In this document: positions 36,321 to 47,927 of the stretch, piece by piece
Layout of the letters: every line of letters begins with the position of its first letter
Numbering within the stretch: position 1 is the first letter of the stretch
Source of the DNA: JAPPHA01 sp963664045
GTDB taxonomy: Bacteria; Pseudomonadota; Alphaproteobacteria; Rhodobacterales; Rhodobacteraceae
DNA length: 64,000 bases
Direction of reading: 5' to 3'
Assembly: GCA_963664045.2 (NCBI GenBank)
Contig: CAXXGT010000015.1
Coordinates: 248,001-312,000 of the forward strand
The notes under the pieces: generated by a model
What the model saw: the letters and a program-made list of their open reading frames with translations, nothing else
Databases searched by the model: none
Told to the model about the DNA's origin: nothing
Position numbers and translations under genes: made by a program

Positions 36321-36535
36321 ATCTTGCACATCCGCGGTTGGATTCGTCCCGTTTCGTGCCTGACCCGGCGTGTCTGCTGACGAACCTTCCAGGGCCTGGC
36401 GCTGAGGAAGCACGCCAGGGTGGGTCTTGAACGCATGATGCAAGGTAGATCGGATGGAAGTCTCCTTTCTCGTGCTGGTCAGCATGGACTTTCAGGGCTT
36501 TCGCCCCTCAAGCCCCTCCCTTCAGGGAGGGGTCG
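34905..36535 (-). mobile_element. IS200/IS605-like IscB element
   Basis: An IscB gene, its omega RNA and end hairpins without tnpA, the common non-autonomous form. Right-end hairpin CCCCG-TCCTT-CGGGG at 34910-34924 lies inside the last codons of iscB; left-end hairpin CCCCTCCC-TTCA-GGGAGGGG lies at 36513-36532. The left end truncates a gene of the conjugation remnant. Exact ends are uncertain because this class makes no target duplication. Confidence 0.65.
36258..36535 (-). ncRNA. Omega RNA (HEARO RNA) of IscB
   Basis: The roughly 280 nt directly upstream of iscB are rich in paired elements and end with the conserved HEARO-type run GAAGCTCCGGCGACTCCCAG followed by TGCGGCGTAAGCCGC (a hairpin GCGGC/GCCGC) just before the nuclease frame. 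The 5' end includes an 8-bp perfect stem (36513-36532). Guide sequence would derive from DNA just beyond the element's left end, i.e. above about 36535. Confidence 0.75.
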
Positions 36536-37152
36536 CTGACTGTGCCGTAGCGAACTGCAGACTCCGGATGCCTGACGGCGACGGTCCACGCGAGCGTAAG
36601 CGAGCCTTTCCCGATTTTCAACACGCTGCTGAACGCGGCAGCTGGTTTCAACCTGCGAATTCGGGCCGGGGAAGGAAAGGCCGCTGGTTTCAGCTCAGGA
36701 TTCTTCCACCGACTTATCAACCTTTCCGCGGCGTCCCGGTCGGATCCGTCCTTCCAATCAACGTTTTCCACGAATTGTTTGAAGGTCGGCATCACGCGGG
36801 TCCGAAACTCGGGATATCGGTCAAACAAGGCAACCAGGATCTGGCCGAGGACGGGCATGATGCGCGCCTCCAGGCGACTTTCCCTGACGCTGTCCCGCTT
36901 CATCCTGTGCCGCAAGGCGGTGCCAAGCTGGCATGACCTGGAAGGTCCCGAGGGAGCATTTTCGGCAACTTCGCGAAACAACGCGACGAGTTCGGCCTTG
37001 TTCAGGGCAACGTCCAGCAGCCCGGACTGGGACGCGGCATCGAGAATTGTGGCCATCTCCTGGACCCTGCGACGCTCGCGCGCTCTTTCCAGCGCAGCAG
37101 CGCTCATTTTCCCATTGTTCACCAACTGAACCCTTCCTGTACCCGTGAACAA
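36536..37152 (-). pseudogene. Unknown protein of the conjugation remnant, 3' end cut by IscB element
   Basis: A frame of about 200 codons opening MFTGTGRVQLVNNGKMSAAA with charged helices (ERARERRRVQEMATILDAA, ALNKAELVALFREVAENA). No family recognised. The last codons before the stop come from the IscB element's left hairpin (ending SDPSLKGGA), so the native C-terminus is lost. It overlaps the 3' end of the TraA-like unit by 34 bp, suggesting it belonged to the same operon. Confidence 0.5.
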
Positions 37153-39720
37153 AGTCCCGGGAACGGTTGACGACCCCTGTCGGACATTCTTTCCCCCAAT
37201 GCCGTGACATTCCTGGCGACACGACGTCGGCCCTCGGCAGGGAGACCAGGCAATGACCTCGGAAGTACTGTGCCCGGGGTCATCAGAGCGCGCATTTCGT
37301 GGGCAGTGAAAAGGGGCCGCCGTAAGCCTGGATTGACCTCAGCGCCCGGTGTTTCCCGGGGAACCTGTTGCGTGCGCAACATCGAGTCGAGGAATTCCGA
37401 ACGCGCAGCGACAAGTTCGTCGGGTTGCCTGACAGCACGTTCCGCTACGGCACCATGGAGAATTCGGACAATGTCGCTCTCGAAAGCACCCCAGGATCCG
37501 GGGGCCGCCGTGAACAGCCGCGCAGCGATTTCTTCGACCAGCGTCACACCGGAACCGGTTGCCGCCATGGCAAGCATCCGGGCTTCACCGACGGTCCGGC
37601 CGCATACCGGCCCCGCACGTCCCTCCGAGTGTCCGCGCATGACTTCGAATACGCGCGGGTCCGCGATTGCACGTTCAAACCAGTTGCCTTCGGGCCAGGC
37701 GACCTTTCCCGTCATTCCCAGGATCCGTGAATGGATGTCGATCTTGTTTCCGAAATTTCCCGGTGGGGCGAATTCCGTAAACGCGACCGCAAGGGCCAGC
37801 GTGCTTCGTGAATACTCGGCCGAGTCGAGGTCCGAACGATTCCTGAGTCCATGGTCGGACTGCGCGCGCATCGTATCCATGGCATCGATAACGCGCCGGT
37901 TTCCCTCTCCGCAAAAGCAGCTGACGAGACTTCGCCATTCCCCGGGACCATCCGAAGTCCGACCCGGTCTGCCGCCGCCGCCCGGTTCCGCCGTGTCAAC
38001 GGGCACCAACCTTTCCCTGAGCGTCGCACCGAATTCCATCGCCGCTTCCATTGCCGCCAACCGGAGCCAGGTGTTCAGCGCCCGTTCATTGCCAAGACGT
38101 TTCACGACGCCGGCGTCATCCTGACGCGCGCCGACGGAATTCCCGGATTCCGTGCGCCGATCACCAATGGCCGGTTCAACTCCCTGCAGGAGACGCGGAG
38201 CAAGAGTTTGGAGACGTGGCTCCCATGCCTTGCGGCCAATTGACGCGAGATCCGCCATCGGATTCGTCCAGCCTGTCGTGTTGATCATTTTCGACAGGAA
38301 ACTGGTCGGATCCTCGTCCTGAACGTGAATGTGGCTGGACGGACCACCGCACGACAATGCGTACCGGATCGACTGTCCCCGACTGGCGGGGCTGAACATG
38401 AGATGGCGAGAGCCCGGGAAACCTGCCGAATTCCCGATGGTGTCTGCAAAGGCATGATCGAGGACAACGCGATCCGCCTGCAATTGCATGAATCGCGGCC
38501 TGCAGTTTTCCGTCTCGTTTGCGCCGAACGGATCGAAATCCAGGAGAAGGTCCATTTCCCTGGCGGCGACAACTTCTGCCAGCACGTTGTCCCGGATCCC
38601 GATCCCCGGATCTGCCTTTACGACGCGAACCGGATCACCCCTGGCAAGCAGAATCAGCGATCCGTCAGCAAGCCTGGTCTCCGAGGCATCCGGCCGATCG
38701 CCTATCCTGTCCAGGATTTCCCGATTGACTGCTGCGGCCTGCGCACGTGTCGCGGCAAGGACGATTTTCCCCTGGCCGGATCCGCGATGAAATCATTGGC
38801 CGCATTCCGGATCAGGGCGTCCATCGACATGGCGCTACGTACCCGGGATTCGGAAGGGCCGATCTTGTCCAGGACCGATTCGATGGTTGCTTGCTCAGGG
38901 ATGAATCGGCATTGGCCGTTCGTGCAGGCCGGTCGAGATCGGGAGACGGGTCCAAACAGGTTTCGTGCGGGAAACCTGTCAGTGAGCAAACGCCAGGGCG
39001 ATCCCCGCCGATGCCCCGACAAGAGGAAGTTTCCGAACATCACCACGGCCGAGCGGTCCCTTTCCGCACGCCTGAGCAGGCTGGCCATGTCGATTGGCCC
39101 GACCGCTTCCGTGGCGTCAAGCCCGTAACAGTCTGCAGACACCAGGCCCTGAACATCTCCGGGCGCGCAAATCGTCGCATTGTCGGGGATCCGGCTGCGG
39201 ATAACCTCGGCGCGGTCGTCATCGACGACCAAGGATACGTTCCGTGTCCCGAGTTCCGACAATCGTTGCACGAGGTTGCACGCCGTTTCGGTCTTGCCGG
39301 AGCGATCCGGGCCATCGACAATCGCAAGAGCTGAACAGGAAAGGATGTCGTTGACGGGTTCGTCCGGGAATCCCTTGCCCGAACCCCCGGGTTCCAGGCG
39401 CAGGCAATCCTGGAGCGTACGCTGGCGAATTCGATCGGCCGTAGAGACGATCGTCTCGTCCAGCCGCAACCGATCCAGGATGGACAGTAACGGATCCGAG
39501 AATTCCCGGGAACCCGGGACAAGCACCACGGTATCGTCGTGGTCGAGAACGCCATCGACGACTCCGAATGCTGTCCCGGTCACCGGAATGGCGGGCGAGT
39601 TCCGCGGAAAGTTCACTGGCGGTAACCGACCCCCGGGCCGAAACCATTCGGCGAAGAACCGAAACCGGGCTCGAGGATTGACTCCCGCCAGCCGGGTGCG
39701 TGCCAGGCCCGGTGACGCCG
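37119..39720 (-). pseudogene. TraA-like helicase, second tandem unit, frameshifted
   Basis: Three frames must be joined. First ARGSVTASELSAELARHSGD; then near 39565 a shift to VVDGVLDHDDTVVLVPG, TADRIRQRTLQDCLRLEPG and Walker A ALAIVDGPDRSGKTETACNL; then near 38770 a shift to KIVLAATRAQAAAVNREIL, ARGDPVRVVKADPGIGIRDN and a domain resembling motif VI (GSRHLMFSPASRGQSIRYAL). These are the landmarks of the RecD-like helicase half of conjugative TraA. A C-terminal tail of about 370 residues (to 37119) has no recognised domain. No relaxase domain in this unit. Confidence 0.6.
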
Positions 39721-39729
39721 TTGTCCAAG

Positions 39730-42036
39730 TTGATCCGGCCAGATCGCGTTGACCCGGGCGGGGCAGGGGTCACGCCGCAAGAGCCAGCCTTCCAATCATC
39801 TGCCTGCACCCGGAGGCGGGGCTGCAGAGGACGTGCGCCTCGTTCGTTCTGGCCACGTGACCATGGAGGCCCCCGATTCGGGCAAACTGCAAGCTGCTCG
39901 ATCGACGCAAAGCTCGACCGATCGATGTAGACATGGAGTTGGCTGCGATGTCGCGAAAACGCCGTCACCGCCATGTTGCGGTCGATGTGACCCGATGCGA
40001 GAAACAGCACCCGCTCCAGGACCTGGTTTCGCGCCCGCTTCGGGTCGAGCGCAAACCCTGGCGCGAGACAGGTCGCCGCGGGCCCGGAAAGTCCGACGGG
40101 CGATTCCGTGTCGTCGAAAAGAACCTCGACCGTCCCGGAATCCGCCTCGTTCGCCGCGACAACCGTTCCGAGCATTCCCGACCGAGCCCGAAGTTCGGGC
40201 TCGGAACTTCGCGTGACAACCCTGTCACCGCACCCGAAACCAATGCTTCCGTATTCGGCGGGTATCTGCCGGAATCCCCTGATCCATCCGGTACGGATTC
40301 CTTCCGCCCGAATTTCGCGGTTGAGCGCATCGACCAGGGGCTTTCCGGAACAATGGCAAGGGTTGGAGCGCAACCGGCCCAGTATTCCCGGGCAATCTCA
40401 CCGCACGCGCTGCCGAAGTCCTCCGCGAATTCAATAGAATCCCGGGAATCGAGTTTCGCGAGCGCCTCACGTGGCCGGGCAGCCGCCATCAATCGCGAAA
40501 CGCTTCCGGCCTCCCCGCCTTTCTGGTGGGAAAATGCGCCGGATGCGATTCCGCCAAGGGTTTCCCAGAGCATGCTGAACGCGGAGCGGGCCGGAATCGG
40601 TTCGCGCCGGGCGTAGTCGTCCATGAGAACGAGCTTGCCGGGAGCGCTTTGCATGAGTTCCAGGAGATCTCCCAGTTCCCAGGTTTCAAGAAGGCCGGCG
40701 TCATCGAGACAGGCAACGAACGGCGACGGCAGCAAATGCGGTTTTCGTCTCAGCCCGTAGATCAGCGCGGAAACTGTCCTTTCGATTGATGAGTTTCTTG
40801 CGGCGGGGAAAGTCGTCCCTTCGTAGGGAACAACCATGACAGCGCCGGCTCCTTCGGAACTGGCGCGCGACTGGATTTCCCGCTTGATCCGGTCCCGCTC
40901 TTCATCAGGGAATCCCGACAGAAGGACAAGACGGCCCGTGCTGGTGATTGACCGGACGGCCAGGGTGACCTGATCCGGCTCACCGCCGCTTTCCGATTGA
41001 TCGGCCGGTTCCGGAATGTCGGTACGGTTGGATGGCGAATCCAAGTCAAGGAGGGACTGTGCCGCGGCAACCAACCTGTGTTCGACGGCAATCTGGTACC
41101 TGGATGCGAACACCGGATCCCGAGTCGCAGGTTCGCGCCCGACGGAAACGAGCGACGGGCTGTTCTCGACCCGTTGCATGTAGACATGAAAGTCGGTTTC
41201 CGACGGAAACCGGATCCATCTTTTTGCCTGTTCTGCAAGCGACTGGCGGTTCACAAGCCGTGTTGTCGTCCCCGCGAGTTTCACGAGTTCTTCGATATCG
41301 GAAAACATCAGGTCGGAGTTCGTTTCCAAGGCCGACTCGTTCCTTGCCAGGCGCTTCGTGTAAACCACGTGGTTTGACGGATCTGCCGGAGGTGGCCCGA
41401 GCTTGTTAACCGGGGCCAATCGAAGCCCGCGTTCGGCATACCTTCTCGGGTCCAGGCGTTTGGCTTCACCGGCAAGCGACAGGAACACGTTCGCGGTTTG
41501 CACGAACTCAAAGCGAAGATCCTTGTTCATTATCGCGAAATGCGCATACGGGCGCTTGCTTCCCCATCCGCCGGGAAGCGCAGGTCGTACGGTGTAGATG
41601 ATGTGAGCATGCGGATTCCCCGGCTTGTCATGAACAACCAGGTCGAGCGAATACCCGCGTCGTGTCAACGACTTCCGGGCAAACGTGCTGGACAGGCTCA
41701 CGTTTTCGTCGAGGGTCAACTCCAGGGGCAGCGCGATCATGAGTTCCAGCGCGCAGATCCTGGTCGGGCTAGGATTGTAGAATTCTTCGTGGATCTCGAT
41801 GTCATTCCAGAGGCGTAGGGCGCCCTCGGGTGATGAAGGGTATTTCTCGTGGGCCCATTCGGCTGACGACGGTGGGATGACGAGTTCTTCGTGAACGACG
41901 TTGGAACTTGAGAACTTGTCACACCTCTCGCCGGTCAGGTCTCGGACAAAGACTGCCTTGCGGCAGTAGGCCGAAAGCCGGACAGCCGATTTTCCGTCTG
42001 AAAACCGCAGGGGACGACCGCGAAGGTTATCGCCAT
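39730..42036 (-). pseudogene. TraA-like MobQ relaxase-helicase, first tandem unit, frameshifted
   Basis: Starts MAITFAVVPCGF at 42036, then a shift near 42010 leads to the relaxase: FSDGKSAVRLSAYCRKAVFV (catalytic Tyr region) and LVVHDKPGNPHAHIIYTVR (metal-binding histidine motif). It runs in one frame to about 40370 through a degenerate ATPase (LVLLSGFPDEERDRIKREI; SAPGKLVLMDDYAR). Another shift gives LVDALNREIRAEGIRTGW, GMLGTVVAANE and VLFLASGHIDRNMAVTAFSR, the end of the helicase. Such proteins nick oriT and unwind DNA for transfer of plasmids and integrative elements. No oriT or mating-pair genes are seen. Confidence 0.68.
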
Positions 42037-42061
42037 GTCCTGTCCAGCCCTTTGTGTGCAC

Positions 42062-43433
42062 CCGAGAACGTGGTCATCGGTCCGTTCGACTTGATCCTGC
42101 CCAAGCTGACTGCCGTAGGGCTTGCCCCGGGTCTCCGAAGCCGCCGTTGCCGGGGACGGACTCGGCTCTCGCCCGCCCCGGATGGTTCGTTTGCCCGAAC
42201 AGATGTCGTCCTGCCCACAACCTGCATCGCCCGCAAGGCATTGGAAGCTCAGAATCATTTTTACTGCGTCCGGGAATTTGAGAAGGTCGTTAACGGTGAG
42301 CAGGTCCGGGCTACCACCCTCTGCGATGCCTTCCCGGCGGGCGCGCAACTGGCTGCCGCGGCGCAGGCATTGAAGAAATCGCAATCCAACGCCGTGAACT
42401 CAAGCCGGGGGTCAATATGTCTCACGACGCGTTCATCGCGTCTCGTTCGAATAACTCCATGGATCATTTTCTGTCGCGCTACCCGTCCGGCCTGCATTCC
42501 CTGCGCAGCTTCTCGCGGGGTCCGCAATCTCGCTGGTTTTCGGAGCGCTACACCATTCCCGATCCGCGCCAATCGTCAGTTCAGGTTCCTCCTCACCTGC
42601 GCTCGCGATCCGCCCGCTCAATTGCGCCCAGTTCCAGTCAGACCAGTGTAATGTGGGAAGAAACGTCCCGAGCCGGACGAAACAGCGCGAGAAATTCACG
42701 CCGAGGCAATTTGAAGAACTACAGGCCGGAAGCGTGGAAGCCGCGGACGTCCGGGGGAGAGCGTCCCCGCCGTTCCCAATCGCCGGCACGAGGATGGCAT
42801 CATGAGCACTGCAATCGCATTTCCCAGCAACACCGCAACCATGTTCCTGACTCACTTCTTCGGCAACGGCCTCGTGGACGAACGCTACGTGGTCGAGCAT
42901 TTCAATGCCCACGCCGACGGCGACATCCGCTCCTGGCCCGGCGAGGCGCCCGCGGCGGGGAAGGGACGGCACAGGGCAAAGCGCGTGACCGCCACCCTGA
43001 GAAGGCCGTGAAGGAACTGCGCCCGGCGCGAACCGAAATCAGGAAGTGGCCCTTGTAGCGCCGCCTGGGCGTTATCAAGGTCGGTGGGTGCGTCGTGCAA
43101 CGAGGTACCGCACGGGACGTCCGGCCCAACCCAGTGAACGTGTATACGACGGATTTCGTGGAGCACGTGGATCCGATCTGATCAGGGTTTAGGGCGCGGG
43201 ATCCGGTTGGCCTGGTCATGAGGCCCCCGCTGTTACCGTTGACAAAGATGGGGACGTGCAGGAAACCATGGAAGAGTTCGGGCGTTCGGGTGAATCGACC
43301 GTGAGCATGGTGAGAAGTAGCAAACCGATTGGCGAGGTCGCGACAGATCGAATTCTGGCCAAGCACGTCGGTCCAGGAAGTCGGGCGGATTTCGCCCCTG
43401 TTCGAAGACTGGTCGGCACCAGGAAAGGTCAAG
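42062..43433. other. No supported gene
   Basis: About 1.4 kb upstream of the relaxase remnant. Several short frames exist; one plus-strand frame at 42802-43011 (69 codons) has an ATG after a GAGGATGG stretch but no recognisable family. If the relaxase once had an accessory oriT-binding protein or oriT it would lie here, but I cannot identify either. Confidence 0.4.
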
Positions 43434-44321
43434 ATGGGCAAATATAATCGATTGATGGATCGGATCGCTAATGGTGACCGGATCCTGATTGACGGCGCGA
43501 CGGGAACTGAGATCGAAAGGCGAGGGGTTCCACAACTTGACAATGCCTGGAACGGCGGCGGCGCATCGAGCCATCCGGAAATCTTGTGCGGAGTGCACGA
43601 GGATTACATTCGTGAAGGAGCGGAAATCGTCATTTCAAACACCTTTGCAACGCATCGGCATGCGTTGCGCGATGCCGGTATGGAACATCGGTTCGAGTTT
43701 CTGAATCGTCGCGGGGTGGAACTTGCGATCGAAGCGCGGGAACGCGTGCGCGCGCCAGAAGTCCTTGTCGCGGGAGGCATCTCTTACTGGTCCTGGTCGG
43801 GAAACTGGCTGGAGCCGAAGGACTTGGCGGCAGGCACGGAAGAACAGGCATTCATCATGGCGCGGGCTGGTGCCGATCTTCTTATGCTGGAGATGATGGT
43901 CGACGTGGATTGCATGCTGGTTACGCTTGAAGCGGCCCAGGCGAGCGGATTGTCTGTATGGGTCGGGCTGTCGTGCGCTCCGGACGAGTCCGGAAATATG
44001 GCGCTGTTGCGCGGCGGCGCGTTGGCGGATGCGCTGGATGTGCTCAAAGAAAGAAACGTTCCGGTTGTGAGCATAATGCACACGGAAGTGGAGGACATCG
44101 ATCCGTGCCTCGATGTCGTCGAAAACCATTGGCCGGGACCGGTCGGTGTTTACGCACATTCTGCCCAGTGGGAAGGTCAAATCTGCATTTTCGACGATAC
44201 GATAACACCCGCCGAATACGCGGTCCGTGCGAAGGCCTGGCTTGGACGTGGTGTACAGATCATTGGCGGTTGCTGCGGATTGGGCGTTGAACACATCCAG
44301 GCATTGAAACGAATTCTGTAG
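43434..44321 (+). CDS. Homocysteine S-methyltransferase family protein
   Basis: A 295-residue zinc enzyme of the Hcy-methyltransferase fold, transferring methyl groups to homocysteine or a related thiol from donors such as S-methylmethionine or betaine. N-terminal ILIDGATGTEIERRGVP and SNTFATHRHAL are typical; the C-terminal GGCCGLGVEHI supplies the Cys-Cys zinc ligands, while the first cysteine is probably in LSCAPDESG (the GLSC motif). Start chosen at ATG 43434 after AGGAAAGG. It stands alone; the donor cannot be assigned. Confidence 0.87.
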   Translation: MGKYNRLMDRIANGDRILIDGATGTEIERRGVPQLDNAWNGGGASSHPEILCGVHEDYIREGAEIVISNTFATHRHALRDAGMEHRFEFLNRRGVELAIEARERVRAPEVLVAGGISYWSWSGNWLEPKDLAAGTEEQAFIMARAGADLLMLEMMVDVDCMLVTLEAAQASGLSVWVGLSCAPDESGNMALLRGGALADALDVLKERNVPVVSIMHTEVEDIDPCLDVVENHWPGPVGVYAHSAQWEGQICIFDDTITPAEYAVRAKAWLGRGVQIIGGCCGLGVEHIQALKRIL

Positions 44322-45128
44322 ATTGGACCATCGGGCCGCCTGTTCATCAAGGTGTCAAACTCACTTTGGTGACTGTGCGTGCTCCGACTGGCTCGCGTTG
44401 TGGCCCTTGAGGCATGTTGCGTGATCCGGGTTCGATTTCGGGCTGTTTCGGATTGATGCCAGGATTCCGCGGACCTCGTCTTACCGGGCTGGAAATTACG
44501 AGTTGTAGCCCTGTGAGAATACTGGGCGCGTTGCAGACAAAATATCGGTTACACGCGAAGTGAACTTGGCCATGACCGGTTGTGCCGGTATTCAATCGTG
44601 AGTTCTCAGCGGGTCGTGCGGTGCAACGGGCAGTCGTTCGGTTTCACGAGTGGAATCGATTGTTTCCCGGCAAGCAATCGTGCAACTGCCAATCCGAATC
44701 CGCGGGGCAACCCGGGCGGAGCTTCGGCAACGGAAGATCTACGGGGCACTTGGTTTTGAGCACGGGCCCGGGAAGGCGCTGAGAATGGTTGCCTGACTGG
44801 CCGGTGATAGCATGTCCGGGCACGGGCCGTAGTGCCATAACTGCCGTTTCAGTCGGCATAAGCAACTGAAAAACAATCAACTTTTTTGCGCGTTAAACTT
44901 CGGTTAAAGATTTACCAGTTTCAGAGGTCGAGGTTCGGCAGGAGCTTGCATGTTTTTGACAGGACATGCCGTGTTTCGCGGTGACTCGTCGCCAAAACCG
45001 GAAAACTCCTGAAACAAACACCTGTTTGCCACGGTGAACAAAAGATAGCGCCACTGGGTTTGCAAGATGGCGCCGCGTGAAATGAAAGGTGGTCGCGGCC
45101 GCGAGAAACAGGGGCTGGAGGAGAGGCG
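44322..45128. other. No supported gene
   Basis: About 800 bp, AT-richer in places (around 44870-44900). No recognisable coding, RNA or repeat signal. Confidence 0.35.
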
Positions 45129-45257
45129 ATGAAGGTCCCGGGAGTTTCCCCAGTTCGCCGCTGGCTGCCGTTCGTCGCGGCCGCCTGGGTGTTCAATCTC
45201 GGTGCCAGGGCTGGCCCCGCAAACGGCCAGCCGTACGGGTCAATCATGAATGCTGAG
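45129..45257 (+). CDS. Small signal-peptide-like ORF, possible gene remnant
   Basis: 42 codons starting ATG after a strong GGAGGAGAG site. The translation has basic residues then a hydrophobic core (WLPFVAAAWVFNLGA) like an export signal, but stops after 42 residues. It may be the 5' remnant of a secreted protein gene. Between it and the next gene (45258-45770) nothing else is recognised. Confidence 0.35.
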
Positions 45258-45770
45258 CGGGCAGAGGTACCTGCTTAATTCCAACCAGCCACGTCGTTGG
45301 AGTAGCACATTCATCGCGAACACGCTTCTTCTGGAGCACATTCGCGCCGAGTCCGGACATGCAGGCTCAGACGGAATGAAGGGCCGGCGATCCTGTCAGC
45401 CAGTTCGTGGCTCACGATGCCAGTATTGAATTTATGGCAGTGTGTAGTGAAACAACCGATTGGAGAAATACTGAAGAAACAGCTATGTCTTTAAGGGTGT
45501 TGAGATTGGTCCGCGTGAAAAACTCCGGGGCCATTGCCCCGGGTGAAGCGTGGGCCTGTCGGACGCAGGTTTCCGGATCAGGGAACTACGTCGCGCACTG
45601 GATGTTTGCCAAACAGTCCTAACCGCGAAAACCGAGTCGAGGCAGCCGCGAATGGGGCGATCAAGCAAATAACGACTCCACTGGGGGACATTCCATGTCC
45701 CCGGCCATGCGTCCTGGTTGCTGCCCGGTCGCCTGTGGCTTTCAGATTTCTTGAATCAAGGAGAGAGATC

Positions 45771-47813
45771 ATGACAAGAATACTGCTCTCAGTCGTTGCG
45801 GTAATGACAGCTGCCAGCATGGCCGTTGCCGACTGCCCGCCGGTGACGGTCGCTGACCCCATGGGCGTTCCGTCCGGGAAGTATCCGCAGCAATACGAGC
45901 TTTCCGAATTCGAATCCCTGGCCGGCTGCACGCTGTCCTTAAGTGAAAACCCGGACATCGCGGAACTCAACAGCCGCATCCGCGGCAACCCGGACTTGCC
46001 GCCACTGGCAGAGCGGCTGCCGGAAGAACCGCTGGTTTTGGCGCCCTATCATTCGATCGGGAAATACGGTGGCACGTTCAACGGCATGTCAAATGCCACA
46101 TCATCCGGAACCCATGACTTCATAACACTCCGGCATGTGAACTTTGTTCGCCTGGCGGATGACCTTGTGACGGTCGTGCCCAACATCGCCAAGGATTATG
46201 AGTGGAATGATGATTTCACGCAGCTGACGTTTTTCCTGCGCAAGGGCCACAGGTGGTCGGATGGCGCACCATTCACGGCCGACGACGTGAAATTCTGGTA
46301 CGACAACATTGCGCTCGATTCAAAAATCATTCTGAATCCCACTGACTACACGCTGGTCGCGGGTGAGCGCATGACCGTGGATGTGATCGACCCGCAAACG
46401 GTCAGGTTCAATCTGCCGGCCCCGAAGCCGGGTCTCTTGGTGCACTTTGCGACGTCGTGGGCGCAGGCCTTCCTGCCGAAGCACTTCCTCGGCCGCTATC
46501 ATCCGGACCTCAATCCTGACGCGGACAAGCTCGCCCAGGAAGCCGGCTTTGAGAACGGGCTCGCGGTGATTGAGGCCTATTTCGGGAATAATGACTGGAC
46601 CGACACGCCGTCGGCGCTGCTCAGCGCCTCCGACAGGGTCGCGAACCTCCCGGCGGACGTATATCCGACGCTCGAATCCCATATCATCGTCTCGGAAACA
46701 GTCGACGGGCGTCAACTGGTGGCGAACCCATATTTCCACATGGTGGACACGGCGGGCAATCAGCTGCCCTACATCAACGAACAGGGCGAGGTTTACGTCT
46801 CCGACAACGAGGTCCGAATCCTGAAACTGGTGAACGGCGAGGCCGACTACAAGATGCAGGGTGTGAGCCTGCCATCGGCGCCGCTGCTCCTCGAGAACCG
46901 GGAAGCCGGCGACTACCAGGTCGACTTGGCTCCGGCGCCGCATATGGTGGCAATCGGCTTCAACGTGACATCGGACGACCTGGAAAAGCGCCAGGTTTTC
47001 GGAGACCTGCGTTTTCGACAGGCCATGTCAATTGCAATCGATCGGGATGCAATAAACGAAACGGCGTATTTTGGGCTGGGCGAACCGAGCCAGTATACCG
47101 GGATTAGTCCGTTGCCCCCGTTTATCGACGAAAAGTGGAAGTCCCATTATGCCGAGTATGATCCGGACCGGGCCGCCGCGCTGCTTGATGAGGTCGGTTT
47201 GGTCGACGCGGACGGCGACGGATTCCGCGAACTTCCGAATGGCGACACACTTGTCCTCAACATACAGTTCAGCACGCAGGAAATGCCGGCGCAGGTTGTC
47301 GAGCTCATCAGCCTGAACTGGTCGGAGGCGGGCGTGCGGACGACCATCAAGGAAATCTCCACGGACGAATATCGATCGGCACAAACGGCCGGCCTGCTCG
47401 ATGTCGCGGTGTGGGCAAAGGGCCGTTTGCTCCTGGGTCACCTCGGCACCAACGATTACTGGGTGCCGCCGTTCGCGGACTACTACGGTCTTCGGGTCGG
47501 ATTGCAATGGGCTGGATGGATCCAAACAGATGGCGCCAGTGGTGTCGAACCTCCGGGCTACGTTTACGATTTGATCAAGGACATCGACACGTTTCAGTCA
47601 GTTGCGATTGGATCCGAGGAATTCGAAGCGGCGGCCAATCGCCTGGTGGCAAACATGGTCTCCAACCTGCTCCACATTGGCACGGTCTTGTCACCGAGCC
47701 CGATCTACCACCGCAACGCCTTGAAGAATTTCAAGGCCTTCTCGGTGGTTGGCTCACCGGGGACGAACTATCCGTGGCGGGCAAACCAGTGGTATTTGGA
47801 CGAGGGCAATTGA
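45771..47813 (+). CDS. ABC transporter substrate-binding protein, family 5 (peptide/opine type)
   Basis: A 680-residue periplasmic binding protein with signal peptide ILLSVVAVMTAASMAVA, cleaved before DCPP. SBP_bac_5 landmarks: LVPNIAKDYEWN-type segment (NIAKDYEWNDDFTQLTFFL), RKGHRWSDGAPFTADDVKFW, and the late FRQAMSIAIDRDAINET. The length and the PLPPFIDEKW / YDPDRAAALLDEVGL segments fit the larger peptide/opine binding proteins. Strong site AAGGAGAGAG before ATG 45771. No permease or ATPase genes follow; an ISAs1 fragment begins 114 bp downstream, so the rest of the operon has probably been lost. Confidence 0.88.
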   Translation: MTRILLSVVAVMTAASMAVADCPPVTVADPMGVPSGKYPQQYELSEFESLAGCTLSLSENPDIAELNSRIRGNPDLPPLAERLPEEPLVLAPYHSIGKYGGTFNGMSNATSSGTHDFITLRHVNFVRLADDLVTVVPNIAKDYEWNDDFTQLTFFLRKGHRWSDGAPFTADDVKFWYDNIALDSKIILNPTDYTLVAGERMTVDVIDPQTVRFNLPAPKPGLLVHFATSWAQAFLPKHFLGRYHPDLNPDADKLAQEAGFENGLAVIEAYFGNNDWTDTPSALLSASDRVANLPADVYPTLESHIIVSETVDGRQLVANPYFHMVDTAGNQLPYINEQGEVYVSDNEVRILKLVNGEADYKMQGVSLPSAPLLLENREAGDYQVDLAPAPHMVAIGFNVTSDDLEKRQVFGDLRFRQAMSIAIDRDAINETAYFGLGEPSQYTGISPLPPFIDEKWKSHYAEYDPDRAAALLDEVGLVDADGDGFRELPNGDTLVLNIQFSTQEMPAQVVELISLNWSEAGVRTTIKEISTDEYRSAQTAGLLDVAVWAKGRLLLGHLGTNDYWVPPFADYYGLRVGLQWAGWIQTDGASGVEPPGYVYDLIKDIDTFQSVAIGSEEFEAAANRLVANMVSNLLHIGTVLSPSPIYHRNALKNFKAFSVVGSPGTNYPWRANQWYLDEGN

Positions 47814-47927
47814 CCCGATAACCAATTGGCAGGGGCGCCTGGAATTCGGGCGCCCTTGCAATAAGGATTCGTCACGAAATAACCAATACATTGTCAGGGT
47901 TCGGAAGCAAGGTGTAGTTCCAGTCGC

